In this document: one piece after another, positions 1 through 11,369 of the stretch
Numbering within the stretch: the stretch's first letter is position 1
Layout of the letters: the number at the start of each line of letters is the position of its first letter
Origin: Pseudacidovorax intermedius
GTDB taxonomy: Bacteria; Pseudomonadota; Gammaproteobacteria; Burkholderiales; Burkholderiaceae_C
Reading direction: 5' to 3'
Length of the DNA: 64,000 nucleotides
NCBI RefSeq assembly: GCF_001476815.1
Contig: NZ_LDSL01000070.1
Coordinates: 1-64,000, forward strand
The notes under the pieces: model-generated
Told to the model about the DNA's origin: nothing
Seen by the model: only the letters and a program-made list of their open reading frames with translations
Database searches by the model: none
Position numbers and translations under genes: made by a program

Positions 1-12
1 GGGGCTTTTTGT
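1..12 (+). terminator. Possible right half of a terminator cut by the window edge
   Basis: The window opens with a G-run followed by GCTTTTTG, which looks like the descending arm and U-tract of a rho-independent terminator for a plus-strand gene lying before the window. The left arm is not visible. In related genomes lpxC commonly ends here, but that is inference from synteny only. Confidence 0.25.
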
Positions 13-610
13 TTTGGCGCGCAAGGAAATGAAGGTGCACCAGATGCAAATGCAGCATCCGCCGCCAAGATGAGAGCAGGAATTCGCCTCTAGAACGGTA
101 GCCACGAATTGCTTGCACAAGCGACATGCTCCCACCACAGATATGGCACTCGCGACAGCTGCGCCAATGCGACGTTCCTTAAAGCGCTCGTCGCAACGGG
201 CGTGCCGCAGAACAACGCGCGGCGAGCTGCCCCGCAGCAGGCAGTCCATTCATGCCCCCAACAAGGACTGGGCGCCCGGCCTTGCTTCAGCAAGTTGAAC
301 ATCTGAGCGCCTTGGGCGCGTGGCATTCAAACGCTGGTGCGTCGGCCATCTGCTGTGCCAAGCGGCGCCATGCGCGCGTCGGCACATCTTCGACGCTCCT
401 AACATGCCGCCGTGGCTCGGCATCACGACTCCTAGGCAGCCAGTCGCTTGATAAACGTCCAGCGTCAGCGCAGCCATCTCCCCGCCGACGTTGGGCGTAC
501 GGGACGGAGAACCGACCGCAAAGCCGTCCGTTGATCCGATCAGCTATCGCTTGCTGCGCGCACTTCTGTGATCGCCGCTCAAAGATGTCCACGACAGCCC
601 AGGGCCGGAC
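13..610. other. 598-base stretch with no credible gene
   Basis: Short overlapping open frames exist in several frames on both strands, but none shows a recognisable domain, a good ribosome site or the codon pattern of the neighbours. The base composition is less GC-biased at third positions than in the flanking genes. The minus-strand frames around 90-592 are Cys-, Arg- and Trp-rich in the way of translated non-coding or decayed DNA. I see no clear inverted repeats of insertion-sequence type. It may be a decayed gene or accessory insert between DUF721 and whatever precedes the window. Confidence 0.5.
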
Positions 611-916
611 TCAACCGCCCGTGGAAATCTTGATCCGGATGGCCGTCGTTTCCCATCCCTTCGACCGGAGATGCGCCTGCAGCATCGGCACCATCTGCCG
701 CAGCTTGGCCGCCACCGCATTGCCCCGCACCAGCAGGCACCAGCTGCCATCCTCGACGGGACCGGCTTGAAGTGCACCGAACATGGCTGGGGGAACCAGC
801 GGCTGAATGGCCTTCAGCCGCGACTGGCTGTCGCGCACGCGGCCCATCAGCCCCGCCAGCGCAGGTGAATCTTCGCTGGCTTGCAGCACGGTGATGGCGT
901 GGGAACGTCGGGTCAT
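611..916 (-). CDS. DUF721/DciA-like protein
   Basis: A 101-residue basic protein of the DUF721 family, the family that includes the replicative-helicase loader DciA. It lies in the usual betaproteobacterial position beside secA, transcribed away from it. The frame extends to a TTG at 922, but the ATG at 916 gives the normal short N terminus (MTRRSHAIT). The central part (LVPPAMFGALQAG, then LVRGNAVAAKLRQMVP) fits the compact KH-like fold described for the family. Whether this copy loads DnaB cannot be read from the sequence. Proteins of this family vary strongly in length, and this is a short form. Confidence 0.75.
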   Translation of the reverse strand: MTRRSHAITVLQASEDSPALAGLMGRVRDSQSRLKAIQPLVPPAMFGALQAGPVEDGSWCLLVRGNAVAAKLRQMVPMLQAHLRSKGWETTAIRIKISTGG

Positions 917-930
917 GGACAAGCTCTAAA

Positions 931-965
931 ATGCCCTGTTTGCCGGCTTTCAGCCGGCAAGGCAT
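931..965 (+). promoter_or_regulatory. Hairpin in the DUF721-secA intergenic region
   Basis: An 8-bp perfect stem (TTGCCGGC at 940-947 with GCCGGCAA at 953-960, loop TTTCA) is extended by outer arms ATGCC (931-935) and GGCAT (961-965) after a 4-base bulge. A -10-like TAAAAT at 927-932 lies immediately before it, so the hairpin would be at the very 5' end of a roughly 155-base secA leader if that promoter is real. No U-tract follows, so it is not a classic terminator. Confidence 0.4.
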
Positions 966-1092
966 GTCGGGGAAGGTGCGGTGGGTCTTCTGCTTGGAAG
1001 GTCCGCCGGAGCCCCCAACTCAACCACTATCTTAGGCTTTCCGACCCGCCGTTTCTCGAGTCCGCTCGAAGCGCGCGCCGATCCAGCATCCA

Positions 1093-3864
<2,772 letters not shown>

Positions 3865-3963
3865 TCGCCAACTGAGCCCTCGCCTGGATCGCCCGGCCCG
3901 CCGTCATCGGCGTGGCATGGGGCGGTCCGCACAATTCGCGTCCGATCCCTTCAGGAACCTTCC

Positions 3964-5190
3964 ATGCCCGTGAACCTGACCGCCCCCGATCCTGCCCAAC
4001 TGCATCCGGTGCCCGGCGTGCGCATCGGCGTCACCGAAGCCGGCGTGCGCAAGGCCAACCGCAAGGACCTGACCGTGTTCCTGCTCGACGAGGGCAGCGC
4101 CGTCGGCGGCGTGTTCACGCAGAACCGCTTCTGCGCCGCTCCCGTGCAGGTCTGCCGCGAGCACCTGGCCGCGGGTTTCGGCGTGCGCGCGCTGGTGATC
4201 AACACCGGCAACGCCAACGCGGGCACGGGCGACGACGGCCTGGTGCGCGCCCGCTCCACCTGCATCGCCCTGGCCCGCCTGCTGAACGTGGCGCCAGAGC
4301 AGATCCTGCCCTTCTCCACCGGCGTGATCATGGAGACGCTGCCCAACGACCGCATCGCCGCCGGCCTGCCCGCTGCGCTCGACGACGCGTCCGAGGCGCA
4401 CTGGGGCCGCGCCGCCGAAGGCATCATGACCACCGACACCGTGCCCAAGGCCTTCAGCCGCCAGGTGACGCTGGGCGGTGCAACGGTGACCGTCACCGGC
4501 ATCAGCAAAGGCGCCGGCATGATCCGGCCCAACATGGCGACCATGCTCGGCTTCCTGGCGACCGATGCGCGCATCGCGCCGGCCCTGCTGCAGCCGCTGG
4601 CCCGCACGCTGGCCGAGGGCTCCTTCAACCGCGTCACCATCGACGGCGACACCTCCACCAACGACTCCTTCGTCGTCATCGCCACCGGCAAGACCGGCCC
4701 GGCCATCGATACGCTGGACAGCGCGGACGGCCAGGCTCTGCTGGCCGCCATGCAGGCGGTGGCGCGCGACCTGGCGCAGGCCATCGTGCGCGACGGCGAG
4801 GGGGCGACCAAGTTCATCACCGTGCAGGTGGAAGGCGGCCGCAACGCCGCCGAATGCCGGCAGGCGGCCTATGCCGTGGCCCACTCGCCGCTGGTCAAGA
4901 CGGCCTTCTTCGCCAGCGACCCCAATCTCGGCCGCATCCTCGCGGCCGTGGGCTATGCCGGCATCGCCGACCTGGATCAGACCCTGATCGAACTGCACCT
5001 GGACGACGTGCACGTCGTCACCCGTGGCGGCCGCCATCCCGACTACCGCGAGGAAGACGGCCAGCGCGTGATGAAGAAGAGCGAGATCGTGGTGCGCATC
5101 GGCCTGGGCCGCGGCGAGGCCAGCGACACCGTCTGGACCTGCGACCTGAGCCACGACTACGTCTCCATCAACGCGGACTACCGCTCCTGA
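3964..5190 (+). CDS. argJ: Bifunctional glutamate N-acetyltransferase/ornithine acetyltransferase ArgJ
   Basis: The 408-residue ArgJ transfers acetyl groups from N-acetylornithine to glutamate in the cyclic arginine pathway, and in bifunctional forms also uses acetyl-CoA to make N-acetylglutamate. The self-cleavage site is visible as KGAGMI followed by NMATMLGF: T193 is the expected N-terminal nucleophile of the beta chain after autoproteolysis between A192 and T193. Length matches the family (about 400 residues). Bifunctional versus monofunctional activity cannot be decided from the sequence alone. It lies 99 bases after secA and 34 bases before the DUF815 gene, so it may head a small operon continuing to mutT. 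Confidence 0.95.
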   Translation: MPVNLTAPDPAQLHPVPGVRIGVTEAGVRKANRKDLTVFLLDEGSAVGGVFTQNRFCAAPVQVCREHLAAGFGVRALVINTGNANAGTGDDGLVRARSTCIALARLLNVAPEQILPFSTGVIMETLPNDRIAAGLPAALDDASEAHWGRAAEGIMTTDTVPKAFSRQVTLGGATVTVTGISKGAGMIRPNMATMLGFLATDARIAPALLQPLARTLAEGSFNRVTIDGDTSTNDSFVVIATGKTGPAIDTLDSADGQALLAAMQAVARDLAQAIVRDGEGATKFITVQVEGGRNAAECRQAAYAVAHSPLVKTAFFASDPNLGRILAAVGYAGIADLDQTLIELHLDDVHVVTRGGRHPDYREEDGQRVMKKSEIVVRIGLGRGEASDTVWTCDLSHDYVSINADYRS

Positions 5191-5224
5191 CCCCGTGCGG
5201 GCGCCTGCCCGCCGCACCGCCGCC

Positions 5225-6100
5225 ATGAACGAGCAATTCGAGCGCCTGATCGAACGGGCCGAGCAACTGATCGACCGCATCGAGTCCGTGCTTCCCCAGC
5301 CGCTGGGCGCGCCGTCCGACTGGAATGCCGCCATCGCCTGGCGCTACCGGCGGCGCAGTTCCGGCCACGGCCGGCTGGAGCCGGTGCGCCACGTGGCGGC
5401 GATGGCGCTGGGCGATCTCAAGGAGATCGATGGCCAGAAGGAGAAGATCGCGCGCAACACGCGCCAGTTCGTCGAAGGCCGGCCGGCCAACAACGTGCTG
5501 CTGACCGGCGCGCGCGGGACCGGCAAGTCCTCGCTGGTGCGCGCCTGCCTGCACGAGTTCGCGCCGCAGGGCCTGCGGCTGATCGAGGTCGACAAGTCCG
5601 ACCTCACCGACCTGCCCGACATCGTGGAGGTGGTCTCGGGCCGGCCCGAGAAGTTCATCGTCTTCAGCGACGACCTGAGCTTCGACGAGGGCGAGCCGGG
5701 CTACAAGGCGCTCAAGTCCATCCTCGACGGCTCGGTGGCTGCGGCCACGCCCAACGTGCTGATCTACGCGACCAGCAACCGGCGCCACCTGCTGCCCGAG
5801 TACATGAAGGAGAACCTCAGCTACACGCACACGGAGGATGGCGAGGTGCATCCCGGCGAGGTGGTGGAGGAGAAGATCTCGCTGTCCGAGCGCTTCGGCC
5901 TGTGGGTGAGCTTCTATCCCTTTTCGCAGGCCGAGTACCTGGCGATCGTGGCGCAGTGGCTGTCCTCCTTCGGCCTGGATGCCGCCACCGTCGAGGCGGC
6001 GCGGCCCCAGGCGCTGGTGTGGGCGCTGGAGCGCGGCTCGCGCAGCGGGCGTGTGGCCTACCAGTTCGCCCGCGATTTCGCCGGCAGGATGGCGGCATGA
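5225..6100 (+). CDS. DUF815-family AAA-type ATP-binding protein
   Basis: A 291-residue P-loop protein of the DUF815 family, conserved in proteobacteria but without an assigned role. A Walker A motif (GARGTGKS, about residues 95-102) is followed by a Walker B-like stretch ending FSDDLSFDEG, and a sensor-like ATSNRRHLLP. The GTG at 5195 would add ten residues; the ATG at 5225 is preferred because the conserved N terminus begins MNEQFERL. The stop overlaps the start of the downstream Nudix gene (ATGA), implying translational coupling. Family members are predicted cytoplasmic AAA+ ATPases; the substrate is unknown. Confidence 0.85.
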   Translation: MNEQFERLIERAEQLIDRIESVLPQPLGAPSDWNAAIAWRYRRRSSGHGRLEPVRHVAAMALGDLKEIDGQKEKIARNTRQFVEGRPANNVLLTGARGTGKSSLVRACLHEFAPQGLRLIEVDKSDLTDLPDIVEVVSGRPEKFIVFSDDLSFDEGEPGYKALKSILDGSVAAATPNVLIYATSNRRHLLPEYMKENLSYTHTEDGEVHPGEVVEEKISLSERFGLWVSFYPFSQAEYLAIVAQWLSSFGLDAATVEAARPQALVWALERGSRSGRVAYQFARDFAGRMAA

Positions 6101-6585
6101 GCCGCATGAGCGGCACGTCGGCCATGCCTTCGGCAGAGACGGACGCGAGCGCCACGCCGGCGCCGCGCAAGCACACCGAGGTCGCCGTCGGCGTGCTCAT
6201 CGGGCCGGATGGCGCCCTGCTGCTGTCGACGCGGCCCGAAGGCAAGCCCTATGCGGGCTACTGGGAGTTTCCGGGCGGCAAGATCGAGGCCGGCGAAACG
6301 GTCGAGCAGGCGCTGCGCCGCGAACTGCAGGAAGAGCTCGGCATCACCATCGCTGGTGCCGCGGTCTGGCGCGTGACCGAGCACGACTACCCGCATGCGC
6401 TGGTGCGGCTGCACTGGTGCAAGGTGTTCGAGTGGTCCGGCGACTTCGAGATGCGCGAAGGCCAGGCCATGTGCTGGCAGCAGTTGCCGCTCACCGTGAC
6501 GCCGGTGCTGCCGGGCGCCATGCCCGTGCTGCAGTGGCTGGCGGAAGAGCGCGGCCTCTCGGGCCCGGTGCTCGCCGGCGGCTGA
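6097..6585 (+). CDS. MutT-type Nudix hydrolase
   Basis: A 162-residue Nudix protein with a canonical box at residues 61-83 (GKIEAGE, then RELQEELGI) preceded by the MutT signature GYWEFPGG. This pattern is typical of 8-oxo-dGTP diphosphatases, which clean oxidised guanine nucleotides from the precursor pool. The ATG at 6097 overlaps the preceding stop (ATGA); ATGs at 6106 and 6121 are alternatives, since the first 25 residues are low complexity and poorly conserved in type. In related genomes the gene sits in the same order (argJ, DUF815, mutT, yacG). Substrate is inferred from the family. Confidence 0.85.
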   Translation: MSRMSGTSAMPSAETDASATPAPRKHTEVAVGVLIGPDGALLLSTRPEGKPYAGYWEFPGGKIEAGETVEQALRRELQEELGITIAGAAVWRVTEHDYPHALVRLHWCKVFEWSGDFEMREGQAMCWQQLPLTVTPVLPGAMPVLQWLAEERGLSGPVLAGG

Positions 6586-6657
6586 GCCCGATTCACGGCG
6601 CCGCGCGGCGGCGCGTTCTGGCTGAAGCTGCGCGCCTTGACCAGGCGCCGGCGCCGC

Positions 6658-6885
6658 TCAGCTCTGCAGCCGCGGGTCGCCGAAAGGCTCGTCGTCCGGC
6701 GGCGCGTCGGTGGGCATGCGGAACTGCTCGCTGGCCCAGGCCCCCAGGTCGATGCCCTTGCAGCGGGCGCTGCAGAAGGGGCGGAAGCGGTTTTCGGGCG
6801 CGTAGACGCTGTCCTGCCCGCAGGCGGGACAGGGCACCAGGCGGACACCGGATTTCGCGGACTTCTTCTTGTCGACAGAGTTCAT
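6658..6885 (-). CDS. yacG: DNA gyrase inhibitor YacG
   Basis: A 75-residue zinc-ribbon protein with paired cysteines CPAC and CSARC, the ligand set of YacG, which binds GyrB and inhibits gyrase in E. coli. The motif RPFCSARCK followed by IDLGAWA is diagnostic. The frame opens with a GTG at 6891, but the ATG at 6885 gives the usual N terminus. It lies 10 bases after zapD on the same strand, the common zapD-yacG arrangement, and converges with the mutT-type gene at 6585. Confidence 0.92.
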   Translation of the reverse strand: MNSVDKKKSAKSGVRLVPCPACGQDSVYAPENRFRPFCSARCKGIDLGAWASEQFRMPTDAPPDDEPFGDPRLQS

Positions 6886-6895
6886 CGCCACCCCC

Positions 6896-7651
6896 TCAGG
6901 CGCACAGCGTCAGCTCGAAGGGCGCGTCCTCGGTGCTGGGCTGCAGGTGGCCCTGGTCGTCCTGGCGCATCAGGCGCACCGACACCATCAGGCGGTTGCC
7001 GCTGATCTCCGGCACCACCGCCAGCGCCGGGTCGATGCGCAGCCGCAGCAGCTGGAAGCTGCGGCTTTGCGGCAGCGTCTGCTGGAACTGGCCGCCGGTG
7101 GCGATCACGCGGTAGGGCATGTCGGCATCGCGCAGCAGCTTGAGCAGCAGGAAGACGGCCTCGGCCAGCGGCGACAGGCTGCTCGCCCAGCGCTGCAGGT
7201 CGGCCCGGCGCTCCGTCGGCGGGCGGTTCTGCCAGGCGTGGTAGGCCGGCAGGTCGAACTCGCAGGTGCCGGCGGGAATGCCCGCGCGGCTGCGGATGCC
7301 CATCAGCCACTCGTTCTCCGTCAGCGCCTGGCCGGCCTTGCCGGTGGCATTGTTGAGCGACTGGAAGGCACGGTCGAGCTGCTGCACGAAGGCATCGAGC
7401 AGCGACTCCTGGATGGCGGGATTGCCGCGGTAGCCGTTGAACACGGCCTTCTGCTTCTCGAGGTCGCGCAGGGCCTCGGACTTGAGGTCGGCGCGGCCGG
7501 CCACGTCCATGATGTCGAACATGGTCAGCAGCGCGAAATGGTGGTGCAGCGCCGAGTCCGAGGGCACCAGTTCGCCCAGGCGGCGAAACAGGTGCTCGAG
7601 CCGAAGATAGGTCCGGATGCGCTCGTTGAAGGGATATTCGTAGAGGATCAC
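6896..7651 (-). CDS. zapD: Cell division protein ZapD
   Basis: A 251-residue protein of the ZapD (DUF1342) family that bundles FtsZ filaments at the division ring. The N terminus ([19 protein letters not shown]) and the length are characteristic. It is mostly helical in its first half and beta-rich in its second, as in the family. It normally follows coaE directly in betaproteobacteria; here a three-gene O-acetylation cassette separates the two. yacG follows after 10 bases, probably on the same transcript. Confidence 0.93.
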   Translation of the reverse strand: MILYEYPFNERIRTYLRLEHLFRRLGELVPSDSALHHHFALLTMFDIMDVAGRADLKSEALRDLEKQKAVFNGYRGNPAIQESLLDAFVQQLDRAFQSLNNATGKAGQALTENEWLMGIRSRAGIPAGTCEFDLPAYHAWQNRPPTERRADLQRWASSLSPLAEAVFLLLKLLRDADMPYRVIATGGQFQQTLPQSRSFQLLRLRIDPALAVVPEISGNRLMVSVRLMRQDDQGHLQPSTEDAPFELTLCA

Positions 7652-7721
7652 GTCTCTGGGGGGCTCCTTCGCGACATCATAGTTGCCGCGATGTCACGTG
7701 GCGCGCAGGGTGCGCAATGTT

Positions 7722-8726
7722 TCAAGGTGCCGACGGCGTGCCCAGGCGGGCCTGCACCGCCTTGAGCATGATGTCGCCGAGGGCGTACTGCCCGTGCATG
7801 GAGAAGTGGGTGTCGTTGGGGAAGTACAGGTCCACCACCTGGTGCCGCGCGGCCTGGGCGTAGCCGAAGAGGTCAGGCCCCAGGCCGCTGTCGCGCAGGC
7901 CCTTCACGAAGGCGGCCGAGTAGTCCGGATCGAGGTACACGGTGGTCTTGTTGGGAATGACCATCCACAGGATCGGCACCGTCTGCGAGCGGGTGAAGCG
8001 GGCCATCAGGTCCAGCGTCTGCGTCGTGAGCGGGCCGTTGTTCAGGTCGTCCTTGAAGAACAGTGCCCGGTCGCACATGCGGTGCGAGAACTGCTTGCAT
8101 CCCTCGGGAACGAAGCGTACCTGGGTCTCGTCGCCGAACTGCAGGTCGGTGTGGGCAGCGCGCACCTCGCGCATGTTCTGCCAGGTGATGAGGCCGGTGG
8201 TGAGCTTGGCGGTCCAGTTCAGGCCCAGGTCCGGCACGCCGGCGAGCGGGCGGATGAAGGGCGTGGGCTTGATCTCGGGCGGCTTGCCCATGGTCTTGCA
8301 CTCGGCGCCCTTGCGCACCCGCTCGTCCAGGAGGCGCTCCACGCTCTCGGCGATCACCAGCTTGCCGCGGAAACCGGCGTTGTGCAGCCACTGCGAGAAA
8401 TCGCCGCACAGGTAACCGACCTGGCCCCAGTACAGCGTGGCGACCTTGTAGCCGGCCCGCACCAGCGTGGACTGCCAGTACAGCGTCATCGAGAAGCTGT
8501 CGCCGACGACGAAGATGTCGGCGTCCTTCAGCGGCGAGGACACCAGCGCTTCGGCCGGCGGGGCGGCGGGCGCCGGCTGGCGCCAGCCGAACTCGTCGTC
8601 CGACAGGCGGCCGATGCGCGTGAGGTCGCCGTAGGGCACGGCCGTGAACAGCGTCACCACCAGCATGGCGCTGACGATCAGGAAACCGACGAGGAAGGTG
8701 CGAAGCCAGATCGCGGCGTTGTTCAT
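7722..8726 (-). CDS. AlgJ/AlgX-like SGNH O-acetyltransferase, second copy
   Basis: A 334-residue protein with one N-terminal membrane anchor (residues about 7-29) and a periplasmic SGNH-hydrolase-like domain. Catalytic signatures: GDSFS at residues 75-79 for the nucleophilic serine and NDTHFS near the C terminus for the Asp-His pair. This is the pattern of AlgJ/AlgX-type proteins that move acetyl groups onto exported polysaccharide. Its ATG overlaps the stop of the upstream homologue by four bases (8723-8726), so the two are coupled. It is a paralogue of that gene with shared motifs (VVTLFT, GYKVAT, WMVIPNKTTVYLD). Acceptor polymer unknown. Confidence 0.8.
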   Translation of the reverse strand: MNNAAIWLRTFLVGFLIVSAMLVVTLFTAVPYGDLTRIGRLSDDEFGWRQPAPAAPPAEALVSSPLKDADIFVVGDSFSMTLYWQSTLVRAGYKVATLYWGQVGYLCGDFSQWLHNAGFRGKLVIAESVERLLDERVRKGAECKTMGKPPEIKPTPFIRPLAGVPDLGLNWTAKLTTGLITWQNMREVRAAHTDLQFGDETQVRFVPEGCKQFSHRMCDRALFFKDDLNNGPLTTQTLDLMARFTRSQTVPILWMVIPNKTTVYLDPDYSAAFVKGLRDSGLGPDLFGYAQAARHQVVDLYFPNDTHFSMHGQYALGDIMLKAVQARLGTPSAP

Positions 8727-9757
8727 GGACGCTCTCGGGAAGAAGGGACGGCCAGCGCGGCCTGGACGGCCTCGCGCATGCGGCCGCCGAAGTAGACCTG
8801 GCCCTGCATCGACCAGTGGGTGTCGTTGGGCCAGTAGAGGTCGATGATGTTCAGGCGCTGTGCCTGGGCCATGGCGAACAGGTCGGGGCCTATGCCCAGC
8901 GCATCGGCGCGGTCGGCGAAGGCCCGCGCGTTGCGGGTGTCGAGGTAGACGGTTGTCTTGTTGGGCACCACCATCCACATCACCTGCACCGGGGCGGCGC
9001 GGCGGGCGAAGGCGGCCATGAAGTCGGCGTCGGCCGGCTGCAGTTCGCGGTTGGTGCGGTCGGCCGTGAGGAACAGGCTCTTGTCACAGACCGGGCTGCT
9101 GAACTGGCGGCAGCCCTCGGCCACCGGGCTGGAGAAGATGTAGTCGCCGAAGCGCTCGTGCTCCACGTCCACCACGCCGTCGGTGCGCACGATCTGCCGC
9201 GTGTTGCGCCAGGTGACCAGGCCGGTCATCAGCGGCGACGTCCAGTTGAGGCGGCGCGGCGGCGGCGGCTGAGAGGGGCTCCCGGTGGGCACGGGCAGCG
9301 ACTTGAGCGGGCGGCGCGCCATCGTCGCGCAGGCCTGGGCCTGCTCCAGGCGCTCCGGCAGCAGCCGCTCGATGCTCTCCAGGATGACCAGGCGGCCGTG
9401 AAAGCCGATCGACTGCAGCCACGCCGGGAAGTCGGTGCACAGCGGGCCCGTGCGGTCCCAGTGCGTGGTCGCGACCTTGTAGCCGGCCGCCACCAGCGGC
9501 GACTGCCAGGCGTAGTACATCGAGAAGCTGTCGCCGATGACCAGGATGTCCGCCTCGGCCGGTTCCCAGCCGCGCACCGCCGTCATCGGGATGGGCGGCG
9601 GCACCGAGCGCCAGCCGAAGGCCGTCTCGGACACGCGGCCAATGCGCGTCAGCCCGCCCTCCGCCGGCTGGGTGAACAGGGTGACCAGGAACAGCGCGAC
9701 GATGACGGCAAAGCCCGCCGTGAAAACGCCGAGCCAGATCCGCGCGGGTTTGTGCAT
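8723..9757 (-). CDS. AlgJ/AlgX-like SGNH O-acetyltransferase, first copy
   Basis: A 344-residue homologue of its downstream neighbour: N-terminal membrane anchor, GDSFS at residues 75-79 (counting from the ATG at 9757; a GTG at 9763 is an alternative), and NDTHWS near the C terminus. The conserved segment WMVVPNKTTVYLD precedes the Asp-His region. A Pro-rich insertion (SPSQPPPPRR) in the middle distinguishes it from the second copy. It starts 10 bases after the MBOAT stop, so MBOAT and both SGNH genes form one unit. By family logic the MBOAT protein passes acetyl groups across the membrane and these proteins place them on a polymer in the periplasm. Confidence 0.8.
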   Translation of the reverse strand: MHKPARIWLGVFTAGFAVIVALFLVTLFTQPAEGGLTRIGRVSETAFGWRSVPPPIPMTAVRGWEPAEADILVIGDSFSMYYAWQSPLVAAGYKVATTHWDRTGPLCTDFPAWLQSIGFHGRLVILESIERLLPERLEQAQACATMARRPLKSLPVPTGSPSQPPPPRRLNWTSPLMTGLVTWRNTRQIVRTDGVVDVEHERFGDYIFSSPVAEGCRQFSSPVCDKSLFLTADRTNRELQPADADFMAAFARRAAPVQVMWMVVPNKTTVYLDTRNARAFADRADALGIGPDLFAMAQAQRLNIIDLYWPNDTHWSMQGQVYFGGRMREAVQAALAVPSSRERP

Positions 9758-9767
9758 CGCCACCCGC

Positions 9768-11258
9768 TCAGAACTGGAAGTACAGGAAGGGGCTGTAGGT
9801 GCCCAGGCGCGAGATCGACAGGCCCAGCAGCACCACCGTCACCAGCGCCGTGCAGACGGTCACGCAGGCCGACAGGCGCGGACGCCCCGCCAACGCCGGC
9901 ACCATCGGCACCCAGCGCTGCAGGCTGATCGTCGGCGGTAGTGCGAGGCAGATGAACAGCCCCAGGAACATGGTCTGGAAGAACTCCGGCTTGCGGTAGG
10001 GAATGGTGAATTCCGAGAACGCGGACATCGACACGCCGTTGAGCCCCAGCATGCCCTTGTAGATGTGCATGGCGGTGGTCATGCTGTCGGCGCGGAAGAC
10101 CACCCAGGCGACCATCACGCACAGGAATGTGACCAGCCAGCGCAGCGGCAGCGTCCACTTGCTGGGCGGGCGGTGGCGGCGCACCTTCGCCACCCACAGG
10201 TGGTTCAGCGTGAGGTAGGCGCCGTGCAGGGCGCCCCACAGCACGAAGGTCCAGGCCGCGCCGTGCCACAGGCCGCCTAGCAGCATCGTGAGGAAGAGGT
10301 TGAGGTAGCGCCGCGCCTCGCCCTTGCGGTTGCCGCCCAGCGGGATGTAGAGGTAGTCGCGCAGGAAGGTCGACAGCGAGATGTGCCAGCGGCGCCAGAA
10401 CTCGATGATGCTGGTCGACTTGTACGGCGAGGCGAAGTTCAGCGGCAGGTTCACGCCCATGCACAGCGCGATGCCCACCGCCATGTCGGAGTAGCCCGAG
10501 AAGTCGAAGTAGATCTGCAGCGTGTACGCCAGCACGCCGAACCAGGCGCTGCCCAGCGTGGGGATGGTGCCGCCCTGCACGCCGTGGAACACCATGTCGG
10601 CGTACTCGCCCATGCGGTCCGCGATCAGCAGCTTCTTGGCCAGGCCGAAGCTGAAGATCGCCAGGCCGAGCGCGAGCTTGTTGGTGTCCACGCGGTAGGT
10701 CGCCGGGTTGGCGAACTGCGGCATCATCTGCGCGTGGTGCAGCACCGGGCCGGCAATCAGGTGCGGGAAGTAGGTGACGAACAGCACGTAGTGCACGAAG
10801 CTGCGCTCGTGCACCTTGCCCTGCCATGCGTCCACCAGGAAGGCGATCTGCGTGAAGGTGTAGAAGGAAATGCCGATGGGCAATGCCACGTGCAGCAGCG
10901 GCAGCGGCGCGATGCCGGCCTCGGCCAGGCCCTCGTTGACGTTGCCGAGGAAGAAGTCGGCGTACTTGAACACCCCCAGCAGCGCCAGGTTGACCGTCAG
11001 CGCGAGGATCAGCATGCGCTTGCGGCCCCGGTCGGTGCGCCCGTCCTGCGGCGTGAGCTGCAGGCCGAACCAGTAGTTCATGCAGATCGAGCCCAGCAGC
11101 AGCGGCAGCGCCTCGAGGCTCCACCAGCCGTAGAAGAACAGCGAGGCGAGTGCCAGAAAACCCGCGGCCGCCCGCGCGCTGCGCCATCCGATCAGGAAGA
11201 AGCCCGCGAGCACCAGCGGGAAGAAGACGAAGATGAACGCGTAGGAATTGAAAAGCAT
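9768..11258 (-). CDS. MBOAT-family O-acyltransferase (AlgI-like)
   Basis: A 496-residue polytopic membrane protein of the MBOAT family. The start MLFNSYAFIFVFFPLVL, the EFWRRWHISLSTFLRDY motif and the GGLWHGAAWTF segment carrying the conserved catalytic histidine are AlgI/PatA-like. Such proteins move acetyl groups from the cytoplasm to a periplasmic partner. The frame is open further upstream to 11333, but the ATG at 11258 begins the conserved N terminus. The partners are the two SGNH genes directly downstream. No polysaccharide synthesis gene is nearby, so the acceptor (exopolysaccharide, cellulose, peptidoglycan or lipopolysaccharide) cannot be named. Confidence 0.88.
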   Translation of the reverse strand: MLFNSYAFIFVFFPLVLAGFFLIGWRSARAAAGFLALASLFFYGWWSLEALPLLLGSICMNYWFGLQLTPQDGRTDRGRKRMLILALTVNLALLGVFKYADFFLGNVNEGLAEAGIAPLPLLHVALPIGISFYTFTQIAFLVDAWQGKVHERSFVHYVLFVTYFPHLIAGPVLHHAQMMPQFANPATYRVDTNKLALGLAIFSFGLAKKLLIADRMGEYADMVFHGVQGGTIPTLGSAWFGVLAYTLQIYFDFSGYSDMAVGIALCMGVNLPLNFASPYKSTSIIEFWRRWHISLSTFLRDYLYIPLGGNRKGEARRYLNLFLTMLLGGLWHGAAWTFVLWGALHGAYLTLNHLWVAKVRRHRPPSKWTLPLRWLVTFLCVMVAWVVFRADSMTTAMHIYKGMLGLNGVSMSAFSEFTIPYRKPEFFQTMFLGLFICLALPPTISLQRWVPMVPALAGRPRLSACVTVCTALVTVVLLGLSISRLGTYSPFLYFQF

Positions 11259-11369
11259 CGGGGGTGGGGCTTCTTGTGCGCCATCGAGGCGGGGCCATCT
11301 GTCCTGCGCGCGTCTCTGCGTTGTGATGCCCACCCCGAGGTGGGCGGGTCGCGAAGGAGCAACGCGGGA

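Noticed and set aside
398-500. Possible integron attC-like site (TCCTAAC ... GTTGGGC)
   Set aside because: The core sites match poorly and are not properly complementary; no integrase or cassette array is present.
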